A stretch of 64,000 nt of DNA. It comes from Rhinopomastus cyanomelas. Lineage: Eukaryota > Chordata > Aves > Bucerotiformes > Rhinopomastidae. Of the stretch, positions 24,683 to 35,457 are shown in pieces (the stretch's first letter is position 1; each line of letters opens with the position of its first letter). The position numbers were made by a program, and so were the translations under genes. The notes below the pieces were generated by a model, which made no database searches, had not been told where the DNA came from, and saw nothing but the letters and a program-made list of their open reading frames with translations. The stretch covers positions 124,001-188,000 of the forward strand of contig VXBP01003488.1 in the NCBI GenBank assembly GCA_013400115.1, read 5' to 3'.

Positions 24683-25224
24683 TTCTAGTGAGGAAGGAAT
24701 TTTAATAGGTTCTTGCACTTATACCAACAGCTTCGAAGCTCTTTTTTCGAAGCTCACCTCCCACGTACAGGCAGCTCTGTCGTTAACTCGATTTTCCACT
24801 GTATGAGGTATCCAGCTCCTGCCGGTGCCGCTGCCCGTGCTGGAGTGCTCCCGTATTTCAGAAATCAGGTACTTACTGAGGAATCGGAGTGTGGAGCTCA
24901 GGCTTGTGTGTTAGACTCCTGCCTCTGAAAATCCTCTTCTTAGGAACCAGAAGAAGCAACGAATAAAACCCTGGCGCCGGCAGGTACCAGCAAGAAGGAG
25001 CAGGGCTCTGCCACACCGTTCAGGAAGGGGTAACCATGGATGAGATCCTAATCCTGAGGTTCAGGTTTCCTTGTTAAAAAGGCAGAAGTTCAGTTTCTAG
25101 CACCTACAAGATCTCAGCTCTGTTTGTGCAAGGATGTAAATGTACATAGGCTGTGGCTAAGTGGTTGGTAGTCCAGGGCAGCAGCCAAATGTTTAACTAT
25201 TTGTTTTCTCCTTCTGTTTTGCAG

Positions 25225-25316
25225 GCAAGAGGAGCAGATATCCCTGACATTCCCGGGGAGCTGCCGCTCCGGACCTGTGGCAGCACAGCAAGTATGAAAG
25301 TGAAGAATGTGAAAAA
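25225..25316 (+). CDS. ARHGAP32: ARHGAP32 coding exon (second visible)
   Basis: The exon continues the ARHGAP32 N-terminal region. The frame from 25225 reads ARGADIPDIPGELPLRTCGS and ends in MKVKNVKK, agreeing with the human protein at about residues 76-106 (human ARGADVPEIPGELTLKTCGS, from memory). The acceptor is strong (TTTTCTCCTTCTGTTTTGCAG, AG at 25223-25224). The exon finishes with AAAAA|GTAAGA, donor GT at 25317, leaving two bases of the last lysine codon. An in-frame TAA at 25318 lies inside the donor, so splicing is needed for the frame to stay open. It lies 20.6 kb after the preceding exon. Changes from human are conservative (V/I, E/D, K/R), as expected of a functional orthologue. 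No catalytic or membrane segment is encoded here. Confidence 0.96.
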
Positions 25317-25794
25317 GTAAGAGCAGTGTTCTCTGATTTTCCTGGGCTTCTAGTTTTGCTGTCGTCGGTTTCAGCTGCTGTGCAGGGCACAGGGTGGGCA
25401 TTCGGCAGTGATTTCGTGTAGCAGCTTCATCAGAGCAGCCGAAATCCACATGAAACTAGAGAAATTGTAGTGAAGGTTGGGTAAAATCTGGGGTCTAAGA
25501 AGTTTTGTTGGCTCCCTTACCTCATTCTGGCTTGGTAGAGTTTTGAACCTCAGAGTTGCTGTGTTTTTATATTTTTGCAATTTCTCCCTGAAACTATTCA
25601 ATTACTATTATTTAATAGCAAAAATAATTTTAAAAGGAGTTGAGGTAGACATTAAAAATCCTAAAGAGAAGCCCAGGCAATGTATAAACAAGACGATTTT
25701 CCCTGTCTCCCTGGGCTCTGGAAAGCTAAACCAGGACAAGTGGGTGGCCTAGATACAAGTTTTTTTTAATTTGGGGTTTTTTTTCCTCTTTTCC

Positions 25795-25817
25795 TTTTTT
25801 TTTTTTTTTTTTTTTTT
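25795..25817 (+). repeat. Poly-T tract (23 T)
   Basis: Twenty-three consecutive T, inside a wider pyrimidine-rich stretch (about 25760-25935) that ends CCTCTCCTAG. It is prone to length error. In the intronic context it could bind pyrimidine-tract proteins upstream of the candidate microexon. Confidence 0.9.
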
Positions 25818-26408
25818 GCATCCTGCTCTGTTTTTCTTCCTTTGAATGGGTTTTGCAAAGTTTTTTTCTCCTCTTGTTGCCCAGATTATTCTTTTTTTTC
25901 CCTGAGGGCTTCCACCATCTCTCTGTCATCCTCTCCTAGAGGATATTAACCAGCTCACTGTGCTTGCAGCAAAGGTTTCAAACCTCTGACCTGTGGAGAG
26001 GATCAGAATAATCGATATGATTGGACCTATCTTTGCTAAGATCGCTGACCTGTGGGCCAGAACTCCGCAGTATTGACTGGTCCATGCGTTCAGATGCCCT
26101 CTCAGTAGTGCTCCGATGCTCGAGGGAATTGGCTCTTTGTTCTAGTACTGAGCAGCCAGATGCTGCATCTCACTTCCCACTTGTATTCCCGTGGGAAGAG
26201 AGAGCTCGATAATGACAATCTCATTGGCTCACCACCAGAAATATCTATAGGAGTCTGTAATAGCTTCAGCAGAAGCAAGAGCATGTTGCAGAGCCAGAGG
26301 ATCTCCCCGTCAGCCATCGCTGTAACTGGAGACACTTGGGAATAATTATGCCTCACTTTTGAATTTGAAAAAAGCAAAGGATAAATAGCGTTTGTTCTGC
26401 ACCCTCAG

Positions 26409-26450
26409 ATACATCAACCCGGGACTGATGGGCTGTGATGCCTTTCACAG
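26409..26450 (+). CDS. ARHGAP32: Candidate in-frame cassette microexon of ARHGAP32
   Basis: A 42-nt segment lies between a good acceptor (GTTTGTTCTGCACCCTCAG, AG at 26407-26408) and a donor (CACAG|GTAACC at 26451). Its phase fits both neighbours: the two leftover bases AA of the exon ending at 25316 plus A give Lys. The segment then reads YINPGLMGCDAFH, and its last two bases AG join the first G of the next exon to give Arg. Inclusion therefore inserts 14 residues (YINPGLMGCDAFHR) between VKK and LSFT without a stop or frameshift. The length is a multiple of three, as is typical of alternatively used microexons. The human reference protein I remember lacks this insert. It could be a chance pair of splice signals; RNA evidence would decide. 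Confidence 0.5.
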
Positions 26451-26797
26451 GTAACCTTCTACCTTTCCTCTGTGTCTTGTGTAAGGCTGTTCATTTGCAC
26501 CGCACAAACGCTTTTGTCAAGGTAGAGCGGCTTATCCCTGCACTGTTCCCTAGAGACCTGGGCTTTGGTGTCGATGGGTCGCCTCACGGTTTGTTAAGGA
26601 CGCGATGATTAAAGCCTCTTGGTGTTTAAGTTCCTTTCTCCACTGTTCTGGTGCATCACATCAGCAGCTCCCTGTGTTCTCTTGGCTGTAGGATGAGAAA
26701 GTCGTGGTTGTTCTATAGCAGTGCTGGTGTTCGGTAGCGGTAGGTGATGCTGAGCTCTGTTCTGTCTGCCTTACGCTCTGCTTCTGCTGTACTTCAG

Positions 26798-26882
26798 GTT
26801 ATCCTTCACAAAGGGGCATTTCCCAAAGATGGCTGAGTGCGCACACTTCCATTACGAGAACGTGGACTTCGGCAACATTCAA
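26798..26882 (+). CDS. ARHGAP32: ARHGAP32 coding exon (third visible, just before the PX domain)
   Basis: The first base G completes the split lysine codon of the previous exon, then LSFT and KGHFPKMAECAHFHYENV follow, ending DFGNIQ. Human has LPFTKGHF...YENVEFGSIQ at about residues 107-134 (from memory), directly before the PX phosphoinositide-binding domain. The acceptor is CTTCTGCTGTACTTCAG (AG at 26796-26797) and the donor is CAA|GTGAGT at 26883, a consensus site. The exon is 85 nt and ends in phase 0. The next human exon, beginning LSLSEEQNEV and opening the PX domain, was looked for by eye up to 64000 and not found. If the candidate microexon at 26409-26450 is included, the junction codon becomes AGG (Arg) instead of Lys and the frame is kept. 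Confidence 0.96.
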
Positions 26883-29763
26883 GTGAGTTTCTGACTTCTT
26901 TTATCTACAAAACATCAGGTTTGTGTTGCCTTGAGAACTGACCTGCTGTGGAAGCTGATAGAGACCTCCCCTAAGGTTTGTTGGGTGATAAGAAGTTAAA
27001 GCTGTAGGATCTCATCACTTTTATGTGCTGGGCCTCAACCATGTGGACCCTGTTGAGGCTGGAGATGATTTTATTTTCACCAGTTTGACCAGTGTATCTG
27101 TTTCTGGTCGTCAGGCTGCAGCAAACATTAATTGTTGCTCTCTGGTAATAACCACACACACGTTTTTAGTCTGGGGTGGGAGTGTGTGTTTAAACAAGGG
27201 AATAAACGTGCCTGTGCAGACACAAATACTGAGGATTTATCCGTTCGTTAGCTCTGCGCTCTGCAGCAGCTGTGTCATCAGAAAGGAAGAAATTGCCAGT
27301 CAGCCTGAGCTGCCTTTCTGGAAGGGTGCAGGCTCCGCTCCTTTGTGCTCCACCCGTCACAAATATCGGCAGCAGCACTTTCCATTGAGCGGCACTGGGG
27401 AGGGCTGGGACCGGTGGATCGCTGCCAGCTCCTCCTAAACGGGGCACATCTTGTTCTATGCTCAGAGATGCAGCATAGCCTCCAGCACCTGCCAGCCTAG
27501 TAGCCTGAATGAGGTTACAACCTTTTCATTTGTAAAACATTTCCTGCAATACAGAGTGAATTGTTTAGAGCCTTTCATGCTTTCATTACCTGACAGCTTT
27601 GCAAGCAGAATTATGCAGCTGCTTTTTTCTGTCTCTGTAAAATTCTGACTCCAGGAGTTTGGATCCTGATGAGGGCTCTCAGCTGCTGTTGTTCACACTT
27701 GGTGGCTCTAGGTAGGTCTGTTGTGCTGAGCAGGAGGTGTTGGTGTGTTGGCAGACACACAAAACAGAGCAAGTTAAACAAGACAGTGGGGCTGAGTGGT
27801 GCAGGAAGCTCAGTTCTGAACAAGGGTTCTGGAAGATGGGCTGCTTCCTCAGCCAGAAGCCCCCTGAAGGAAAACTGCCTTTGTTATTCTCTCTTTCTGT
27901 GTGTGGGAATAGATTAATTTATTTCTGTGCATAGGAATTGTGAGATGGAGAAGTAAAATCAAACTGTGTCATCTTCACAGTGTGTTCTGATGGGACGTTT
28001 CCACAAGCCGGAGCTGGTGCTGTGGAACACTGGGGTTGGTGGTGCCACTGCTGCACCTCCAGCTTCTCCTGTTCAGTTGTCTCTGGCTCTGGCAGGGCAC
28101 CAGCTGTTGTGACCAGAGGAGCAGCTGGAAAACAACAGCTGGGGAAAGCTGCAGTCCAAGAAGACAAAGTTGTGTGGTTCTTCAGCCACATCAGATGGCT
28201 CAAGGCCCTTGAGGGAGGTGTTTCTGTGAAGCCAGGAGGAGAACAGGGGACAACACGTGGCCATAGAAGTATGGCTGTGTGTGTGTTGAGGGGTCAGTCC
28301 TCTGTTCCCACCACTGCTGCCTCTATTTCTGTACCTGAAGCAAAGCAAGTGCTGATACAAGATGAATCAGGCCCTAAGTTCCAGCTCTGCTTCTCGTCCC
28401 TTCTCTGCTTTGAGCAAGATTCCTCATAGGTCCCTGTGGTGTAACAGCTTGCTTCATAGGGGTAAAAATACCTGAAGATGGAGCATGACAGCATCTCCTC
28501 AGCAGAAGAGCAGCATTAATGGTTAGATAAATGAAAGCTGTTAATGCAACAGTTTACAGTCTTAAAAATAGGTTCCTGTGGGGCTCATGCATTTTAATTG
28601 GATGCTGTTCATCGGCGGCTCCTTTGTGCTGACAAGGTAGACGAGAGAGGAGCAGTAGGCTGGAGTGAGCGGGAGATGACAGCTTGGCACCTAATAGCAG
28701 ATTACCAAGCTGCATCTGAGGGGTCGTGGGTGTAAACTCCTTTCAGAATCTATTCACTGTCAAAAATGTGCTCAGTTCGAGGCGCAGTGGTACTGTGCTG
28801 TGTCAGGGATTGTGTAATGCCGGCTGTTCGCAGCCTGGCCACGTTTCAGATGGTTTTGTAACGTTGATGTCACTTCATAACAGGGGCTTGTGGTGCAATC
28901 GGTATTAATATACCTTGGCATTTCACCTCATGAAATCATTTTAAATTAACTTTCTGCCTCATATTAGCAAAAAAAGGGTTTGTTCTCTTCTTATCCTGCA
29001 AAACTAGGTGCGTTTTGGGATGCTTTTCCCCCTCAGGAGTTGTCCTGCTTTCAGCCAGTGATGTGTTTTAACCTTTTCTACGTCTGGCCAGCAAGACACG
29101 TGTTGCATCAGCAGGGAATTGCTGGTTTACCAGGCAAAGGGAGCTGCTGTCAAAGCTGGGCTGGGCCTTGTGGATTGTACCAGTGCCAGAAATAAGCTGG
29201 GTTTTGCTGAAATACCTTACACTTACTCCTGGGTTGATTTTTTGAGGCTCTGCCATTGATTTTTAATTTCAGGATGAAAAGGCAGGTTCTACACAACAGC
29301 TTTGGTTAGTGGAACATTGCATCAGTGTTTAGGAACCTTGTTAGTCAGGAGCAGACCTGTGGCTCAGCCTCACTTGAAAGAGTTAAGAAATTATCTTTAG
29401 TCAGGTAGGTTTCAGCAATGAGGTTTGGAGAGCTGATCAGCCCTGCACTTCCCAGATAATGTTCTCTCTTTGAAAAACCTCATTGCTGAGGGAGGGGAAG
29501 TGCTGCACAGCACATCCCTATCGCTTCAGTTATCTCCTACTGGACACAGATCTTCCCCTCTGAACAGCCCTGTGCTAACAGTTTGGTAGCCGACTTCTAA
29601 AAATAAATTGGTGTTGGAGGAGGGCTGGATGGCTGCATGAGGAGGCTCCTCTCCTTATCAGTTAAGCTTCAGCACTGCAAGCAGTAGGAGACTGTTACCA
29701 GTGCTAAAGGAAGTATTTGAAGTGGAATTGCTTCCACCTGCCCAGGCATGTGGAATTCATGTT

Positions 29764-29773
29764 GGGGGGGGGG
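29764..29773 (+). repeat. G10 homopolymer
   Basis: Ten consecutive G in the sequence ATGTT-G(n)-ATCTC. Its length is uncertain in most sequencing chemistries. Confidence 0.85.
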
Positions 29774-30039
29774 ATCTCAGTGGTCTTGGTTGCTGTTCTG
29801 ATGCCTTGGGCTGCCCTCTCAAGGGGGCTGCCCTTTGCTCCCACAATTGGGTGTCCCTGCTGGGTCCTAAGAGTGAGACACAGCAGCTCAGTTCTTCGTG
29901 GGACTTTTGTCAGCAAAACATATTGAGAAGGTACTTTTCAGGCTCATCTTCTGGTTTGTGCTTTAACATATCCTTTTATTTAATAATGTTCCAGGGAAGG
30001 AGGTGCAGAGGGGAACTGTGCCTGTACTTACTGCTGTGA

Positions 30040-30366
30040 GGAGCTACCTGAGAGGAGGGCTGAAAGAGGGGAGGTCAGTCTCTTCTCACAAGGAACAAGT
30101 GACAGGACAAGAGGAAATGGCCTCAAGCTGCCCCAGGGGAGGTTTAGTTTGGCCCTGAGGAAAGACTTCTTCCTCAAAAGGGCCCTCAGACCTTGGAACA
30201 GGCTGCCCAGGGAGGGGATTGAATTGCCATCCCTGGTGGTAATTCACAGTCATGGAGATCTGGAGCTCAGGGACAGGGTTTAGCGGTGGGTTGGGACAGT
30301 TGGGTTTGTGGTTGGACTTGGTGGTCTTGAAGGTCTCTTCCAACTTTAATGACTCTGTGATTCCAT
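30040..30366 (+). mobile_element. CR1 LINE 3' fragment
   Basis: Fourth 3'-end type: GGAACAGGCTGCCCAGGGAG, TCATGGAGATCTGGAGCTCA, GGGACAGGGTTTAGCGGTGG, CTTTAATGACTCTGTGATTC. First CR1 to the right of the exon cluster. Confidence 0.93.
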
Positions 30367-32144
30367 GTGAAGGTTCCTCTGTTAATTAAACAATTCTTTT
30401 TTTCCTGAGGTGGGTTACAAAGGAAACAAAAATGGGAAAAAACCTGACCAGTGCCTCTTTGGAGTTAACTGGGATAGTTTAAGTTGGGTGTCCTGTACAC
30501 AGACTAGCAGGACTGGAGAAGTGCTCCCTGCTCTGTGACTGTATGAAGTCAGGCTGCTCAGTTCCATTCTCCTCCAGTTTAAACTGGGCCATCGGTGTAG
30601 GAGGTTTTCTCATTCCCCCAGCTCTTCTGTGGGCATGATAATTGTCGGTGCCTGGCAGTCGTGAGCAGCTCTAGGCTGCAGTGATTTCTCTTGTTTGCAG
30701 TGTTTAAAAAGATAAAACCCAACTTACTTTAAAAAGCAGAATCTGAAAGAGCAGCCCCCTGCCCCAATCCCTTTAAAAAGATGGAACTGGATAGTAAAAA
30801 TCAGAAAATGTGCCTTTAATTTGCTGAGCTGTCTGGGGTTTGCTTTGTCTCTGCAAATACACAGCTGGTTTTGACTTGCAGACCCAGACTATGTGCAGAG
30901 GGCTGCTCCTCTCATCTCTGGGTGCTGCTTATGACTTTGCCATAGTCTGATATATTTTATTCTCCTTCAGACCAAGCTCTTCTCCTTGTGTTCCCTGTAA
31001 TTTCCATATAGTTTCTTTTCTATTGCCTTCTAAAGTGGTGACGTTGATGCTGCAAGGGCTGCTGCGAGGACGTGGGTATAGAAAAACAACCATATTCATA
31101 GGTGGAAACTGCTTCTATTAACTTAATAATTCCAGCCACAACTCCCTGAAAACTGGCAGAGTCTGCTGCCAAGAGCAACAGATTGTTCAAATTTGCAGTC
31201 TCAAGGCCAAGCTTCTCGATGCCAAGGAAGGTAGGAAAATATTCGAGTAAGTTCACCTCAGTTTCTGGATTCTGCTGTTTCCTGGTCTTGCATCCAACTT
31301 GCCACTTACTCCTCACAAAAATTCTTCCCTGGAACAAGATCACACCTGTGAAATTCCAGCTGCATTAGTCTTCTTCCAGTGAGGTGGAGAGGAAGCCAGC
31401 GTGGCTTTTGTAGTGGAAGGTGAACTTCAAGGATGGCCAGTGTCACTCATCAGACTTCACTACTGCTGCTCACGCCTTTCCTGCTCGTTCTAGGGCTGTT
31501 GCTTGTAGCCAGAGCCAAACGCCAAGCCTTAGTGGGCAGATTCAGGTGAATTGTCTGCCAGTTACTCAGCACCACTCGGAGAACTGGCAGCAGAGAATTT
31601 GTAGGCTATGCAGGTCCTTCTGCTGACACTGTGGTCATCATTTTGCTGAAGGCATTTGTGAGGAGCAGGGATTGTTTATGTGAGGTCAGAGGAACTCGTT
31701 GGTAAGGGAGAGCCATCCCTGTCTCACTGCTTGTGGGGTTTTATTCTGTATTGCCCATCTCATGGCGTGTCTAGGTCTTAAAAGTGCCTGTAATAAGCCC
31801 AGCTGTTAACTTAGGGGTTGGCCTGCTGCTGTTTGCCACTCTCATAAATCATCTTTAGCAGCATGTTGCATGGGTGTATAAAAACTGGTTTAATTAGTAA
31901 CTGGAACAGACTTGTGTTGGAAAATGTTTCTTCCCTGAGGTTTAATGACCTGAAAAAAGCACCCCAGAGTGACAGAAGAGATGTATTGTATGGATAATTA
32001 AAATTTATTAAAATATTTGAAAAGAATCTGTGGGCTCCAGAAAAAACAATCCCTGTTTTACTAGTGTTTTGTATTGTGAAAGAGGACGAAGAGCGTCTTA
32101 CAGATTTGTGTACAATAAGCCATCCTGGGAACTGGAGTGGACAA

Positions 32145-32801
32145 GCAGGATAGCCAGGATCCAGCAACCGGCCCTTGTGGCCTGGAAGGCAAATGGCATT
32201 CCGGGGTGGATCAGAAGCGGAGTGGTTAGCAGATCGAGATAGGTTCTCCTCCCCCTCTACTCCACCGTGGTGAGACTGCATCTGGAATATTGTGTCCAAT
32301 TCTGGGCCCCTCGATTCAAGAAGGATGCAGAACTGCTGGGGAGGGTCTGGTGCAGAGCCACAAAGTTGAGGAAGGGAGTGGAGCATCTCCCTTATGAGGA
32401 AAGGCTGAGGGATCTGGGTCTCTTCAGCTTGGGAAAAAGGAGACTGAGAGATTACCCCATGAAGGTTGATAAATATGGAAAGGGTGGGTGTCAGGAGGAT
32501 GGAGCCAGGCTCTGCTCAGTGGCATTCAGTGATAGAACAAACGGCAGCAGGTGTGAGCTGGAGCACAGGAGGTTCCATATCAATGTGAGAAGGAACTTCT
32601 TCCCAGTGAGGGTGACAGAGCACTGAAAGGGGCTGCCCTTCCAGTTGGGGTTGTGGAGTCTCCTTCTCTGGAGACGTTTAAAACCCACTTGGATATGTTC
32701 CTGTGCAACTTGGTCTAGCTGTTTCTGCTCTGGCAGGGGAATTGGACTGGATGATTTTTTGAGGTTCCTTCCAATCCCTAATGTTCCGTGATTCTGTGAT
32801 T
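32145..32801 (+). mobile_element. CR1 LINE fragment, longer copy
   Basis: CAAATGGCATTCCGGGGTGG, CTACTCCACCGTGGTGAGAC, AATATTGTGTCCAATTCTGG, GGAGTCTCCTTCTCTGGAGA, ending GTTCCGTGATTCTGTGAT. Third 3'-end type, sense; reaches into the end of the coding region, frames broken. Confidence 0.94.
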
Positions 32802-33408
32802 ACTACTGTGCTTGTAGTTCTGCAGGCCAGCCCAGCCAGTGTGAGTTAATAACCTGCAAACTTGATGCTGATCAGATCTCTGAGATTTCTAGAAGCAGGG
32901 ATGTGTTTTTGTTCCCCAGTGTCAGGACGATGGATGTATGAGCTGTTAAACCAAACATCCCGGGCAGCGCAGCGGTTGCGTGTTTACTCTACCTGCCTAC
33001 AGAAAGGGCAGCCTGTTTGGTTTGTGCTTATGGGACAGAATAGTGAGGTTTGCTGACAGACTTGGCAGCTTGGGGGCAAGCAGGTTGGGCTGTGGATTGT
33101 TAAACCCTTCGTTTATTAACCTGGCTTTCCATCGAGGAGGGGGTGTGTTTGCTTTCATTTCCTGGGGAAGAAAGATCGGTAGGATACAGCCTAGCGCTGT
33201 AAACTTTGTGCACCTCACTGTCTTGGCTCTGAGAACGCTTGCTGGTTTAAGGTTTGTTGGTTTGATCAGAGCAGATCTGCTCTGTCTGTGTGACCAAGTA
33301 TGTGTTGGGTGTTGGAGCCCTTGCAGAGCCCTTATGCTGCGATGACCGCATGATCTGGTTTCCAGTCTTTGAAGCCCAGCTCTGCTTCACCATCTGCTTC
33401 CCTTGTAT

Positions 33409-33454
33409 TCTTAGATTCATTTAGGTTGGAAAAGCCCTTCAAGATTATCAAGTC
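33409..33454 (-). mobile_element. CR1 LINE 3'-end stub
   Basis: TCTTAGATTCATTTAGGTTG, GAAAAGCCCTTCAAGATTAT, CAAGTC; it stops where the duplicated block starts (33455). Confidence 0.75.
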
Positions 33455-34062
33455 CAGCATCCACTGGTTATGTGATCACATGCCTTTCTCAGTGAGTACT
33501 GGGTTGTGCAAGCCCCTCCTGCCTGATCTTCATGGTGCCCTGGGCAGCACTGGGGCTGCCTCAGAGCACGAGGAGAATATTTCTGTAATTTTCCTGGCAG
33601 CTCTCTCCTTACGCAGGAAGATTGTTTCACCTCACGTGCTTGGTGTCAGAAATCCCTTACTGGGGATTTCTATTTTAGTCAAGGGAGAGCTTCACTTCTA
33701 GTAAAAACGTAGCAGGAATCCCCAAATTTCACTTTTTATGGGATTTTTTTTTCTGTTCGAGCCTTTATGTGTAGCAGGATCTTAGAAACACAGAATCCCC
33801 GCTGAGGTTGGGGATGCCCTTTGAGATCATGGAGTCCGACCATGACCTCATCTGTCCCAACCTGCTTCTAAACCCTGTCCCTGAGCTCCAGATCTCCATG
33901 ACTGTGAAACTTATCCAGGGATGGCGATTCAACCCCCTCCCTGGGCAGCCTGTTCCAAGACCTGTGGGCCTTTTCCTGGAAGAAGTTTCTCCTCATGGCC
34001 AACCTCAACTTCTCCTGGTGCAGCTTGAGGCCATTTCTTACAGTCTCACACAAGAGGGAACT
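33455..34062 (+). repeat. Old direct duplication, copy 1
   Basis: The block starting CAGCATCCACTGGTTATGTG recurs at 38542 with roughly 80-85% identity by eye. It includes GAGGAGAATATTTCTGT, CAAGGGAGAGCTTCACTTC, CCTTTATGTGTAGCAG and a CR1 inserted at the same point (after ATCTTAGAAA) in both copies. About 5.1 kb separates them. Confidence 0.8.
33786..34062 (-). mobile_element. CR1 LINE 3' fragment within duplicated block
   Basis: CTGTCCCTGAGCTCCAGATC, CTCCATGACTGTGAAACTTA, CCTCCCTGGGCAGCCTGTTC, GCAGCTTGAGGCCATTTCTT: fourth 3'-end type in reverse. The matching element in copy 2 starts at 38960. Confidence 0.92.
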
Positions 34063-35329
34063 TGAGTGAACTCAAGAGTATTCTCTCATTATAGAATCAG
34101 GGAAGAGTTGTCTCTGAGTGCTCAGGAGAAGGCTGTCAGTGCACTGTGATAACCTATCCCGCAAGGCAAGGAAATGCAGAGGGAAGCACTTCAGCTAATG
34201 GTGTTTAGCTGCTACATGGGAAAATGTTTTGCCCTACCGTGACAGGATTCTGGATGCAGTGTGTGGAGCTGCACTTGAATCGGAGATGCTACTTCTGGAT
34301 CTGCTCAGCTGAGCCCCAGGTTCTCCTGTTTGTTTTACTTGCAGCAGAGAGGTTTGTGCCGAAGATTCCTGTAAACATAAACTTTCCCAGGGGTCTGGAT
34401 TCCGACTGGGTTTTGTTTTCCAGGGGGACTAACACGTCTCACCCACACTTACTGCTGGAATGTCTGGGAGGCTTTGATGCTTTTGTTATTCTATCCCTTG
34501 CTGTGGTGTGTGAGGAGAAGATGGAGACTTCTGCTTCGATGTCCTGCAGGCGAGGCGCTGACCTCCGGCTCTGCTGGGTGTCCATACCAGAAAGCTGTTT
34601 GATCTCCATCGAGGATTCCAAGGATACCAATTGCTTATTTCCTCTCATATTCTTGCTGTTCTGTGCACAGAACCTGCAGACCCAGGCTGCTGTTTGCCTG
34701 GTACAGCAGTATGAGCCTGAATGCTTCACTCTGTCATGAGGCTGCATGGTTGTGGGTTTGACAGTACAACACTGAGATGACAAAGCCTGTGATGCTCTTC
34801 AGGACTGCCTCTCCTACAGCAGAAATTCTTTTCTCTCTCTTGAGCTGAACAACTTGTGATTCTATGCAGCAGTCTTTTCCATCCCTTTCTGTGGGAGTGA
34901 AGGGAACCTGAATAACTGAATTACTTGCACCTTAAAAATACATCCCATAGTAAGACCTCCCCTGCCACCATCCAAAATGTCTTCCTTACAAATGTTTTAT
35001 TTCCCAGAAGGAGGAGAAACTTGTTTAGGTCTATGTGTGGCTGTCAAAAGCCCCATCTAGTGTTTTTTCTGGATGATCAGAGATTGGTCTGTGAGTTGCG
35101 CTCAGAGGTGACACCTGTGAGCTTTTGGCACCATCACACTTGGAATGGTTGCAGTGATAATTGAGAGCAAAGACTGTTGCTTAATAGATACCCACAAACC
35201 ACTATTAAAATGGGGTGGAAGTAAAAATTTATGGTGCTGTATGCTGTCAGTGCGATCAACAGCCGTGAACCTGCCGTGAGTTAATTCTGTTCTGTTGGAT
35301 GGGTGGTGGAGTGGTTGTACCACTGTCCC

Positions 35330-35457
35330 TGGCCACGTTTCACAGCCATGGAGATCCGGAGCTCAGGGACAGGGTTTAGCAGTGGGTTCGGACAGCTGGG
35401 TTCATGGTTGGACTTGATGATCTTAAAAATCTTTTCCAACTGGAGCGGTTCGATGAT
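35330..35457 (+). mobile_element. CR1 LINE 3'-end fragment
   Basis: CCATGGAGATCCGGAGCTCA, GGGACAGGGTTTAGCAGTGG, GTTGGACTTGATGATCTTAA; fourth type, sense. Confidence 0.9.

Larger units (their letters stand above)
4645..25224 (+). other. ARHGAP32: ARHGAP32 intron, 20.6 kb
   Basis: A large intron lies between the first and second visible exons. About 22 CR1 pieces are listed separately. Unique stretches over 300 bases (for example 5641-6406, 7736-9317, 9846-11310, 11465-12207, 13053-15071, 15135-16489, 16594-17671, 18021-19026, 19176-20295, 20876-21304, 21703-22849, 24683-25224) contain only short open frames with no family resemblance and no matching splice sites. A TG-rich tract lies at 10051-10113. 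The stretch 18240-18520 is AT-rich with SOX/TCF-like words (see findings). Everything else appears to be ordinary intron. Confidence 0.85.
25317..26797 (+). other. ARHGAP32: ARHGAP32 intron, 1.5 kb, free of CR1
   Basis: A short intron lies between the second and third visible exons. It contains no CR1 piece. In order it holds an AT-rich part, a pyrimidine-dominated tract (25760-25935, including 23 T in a row), a block at 25940-26400 with words such as ATAATCGATATGATTGG, the candidate microexon at 26409-26450, and about 350 bases before the next acceptor. This layout suggests regulated splicing, but that is inference. Confidence 0.85.

Noticed and set aside
25939..26408. A longer alternative exon starting after CCTCTCCTAG at 25938
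   Set aside because: Stops appear in all continuing frames within a short distance and no donor gives an in-frame join; the 42-nt segment is the better candidate.
31811..32386. Minus-strand frame of 191 codons
   Set aside because: It is antisense to a sense CR1 over about half its length, with low-complexity composition and no splice or promoter context.
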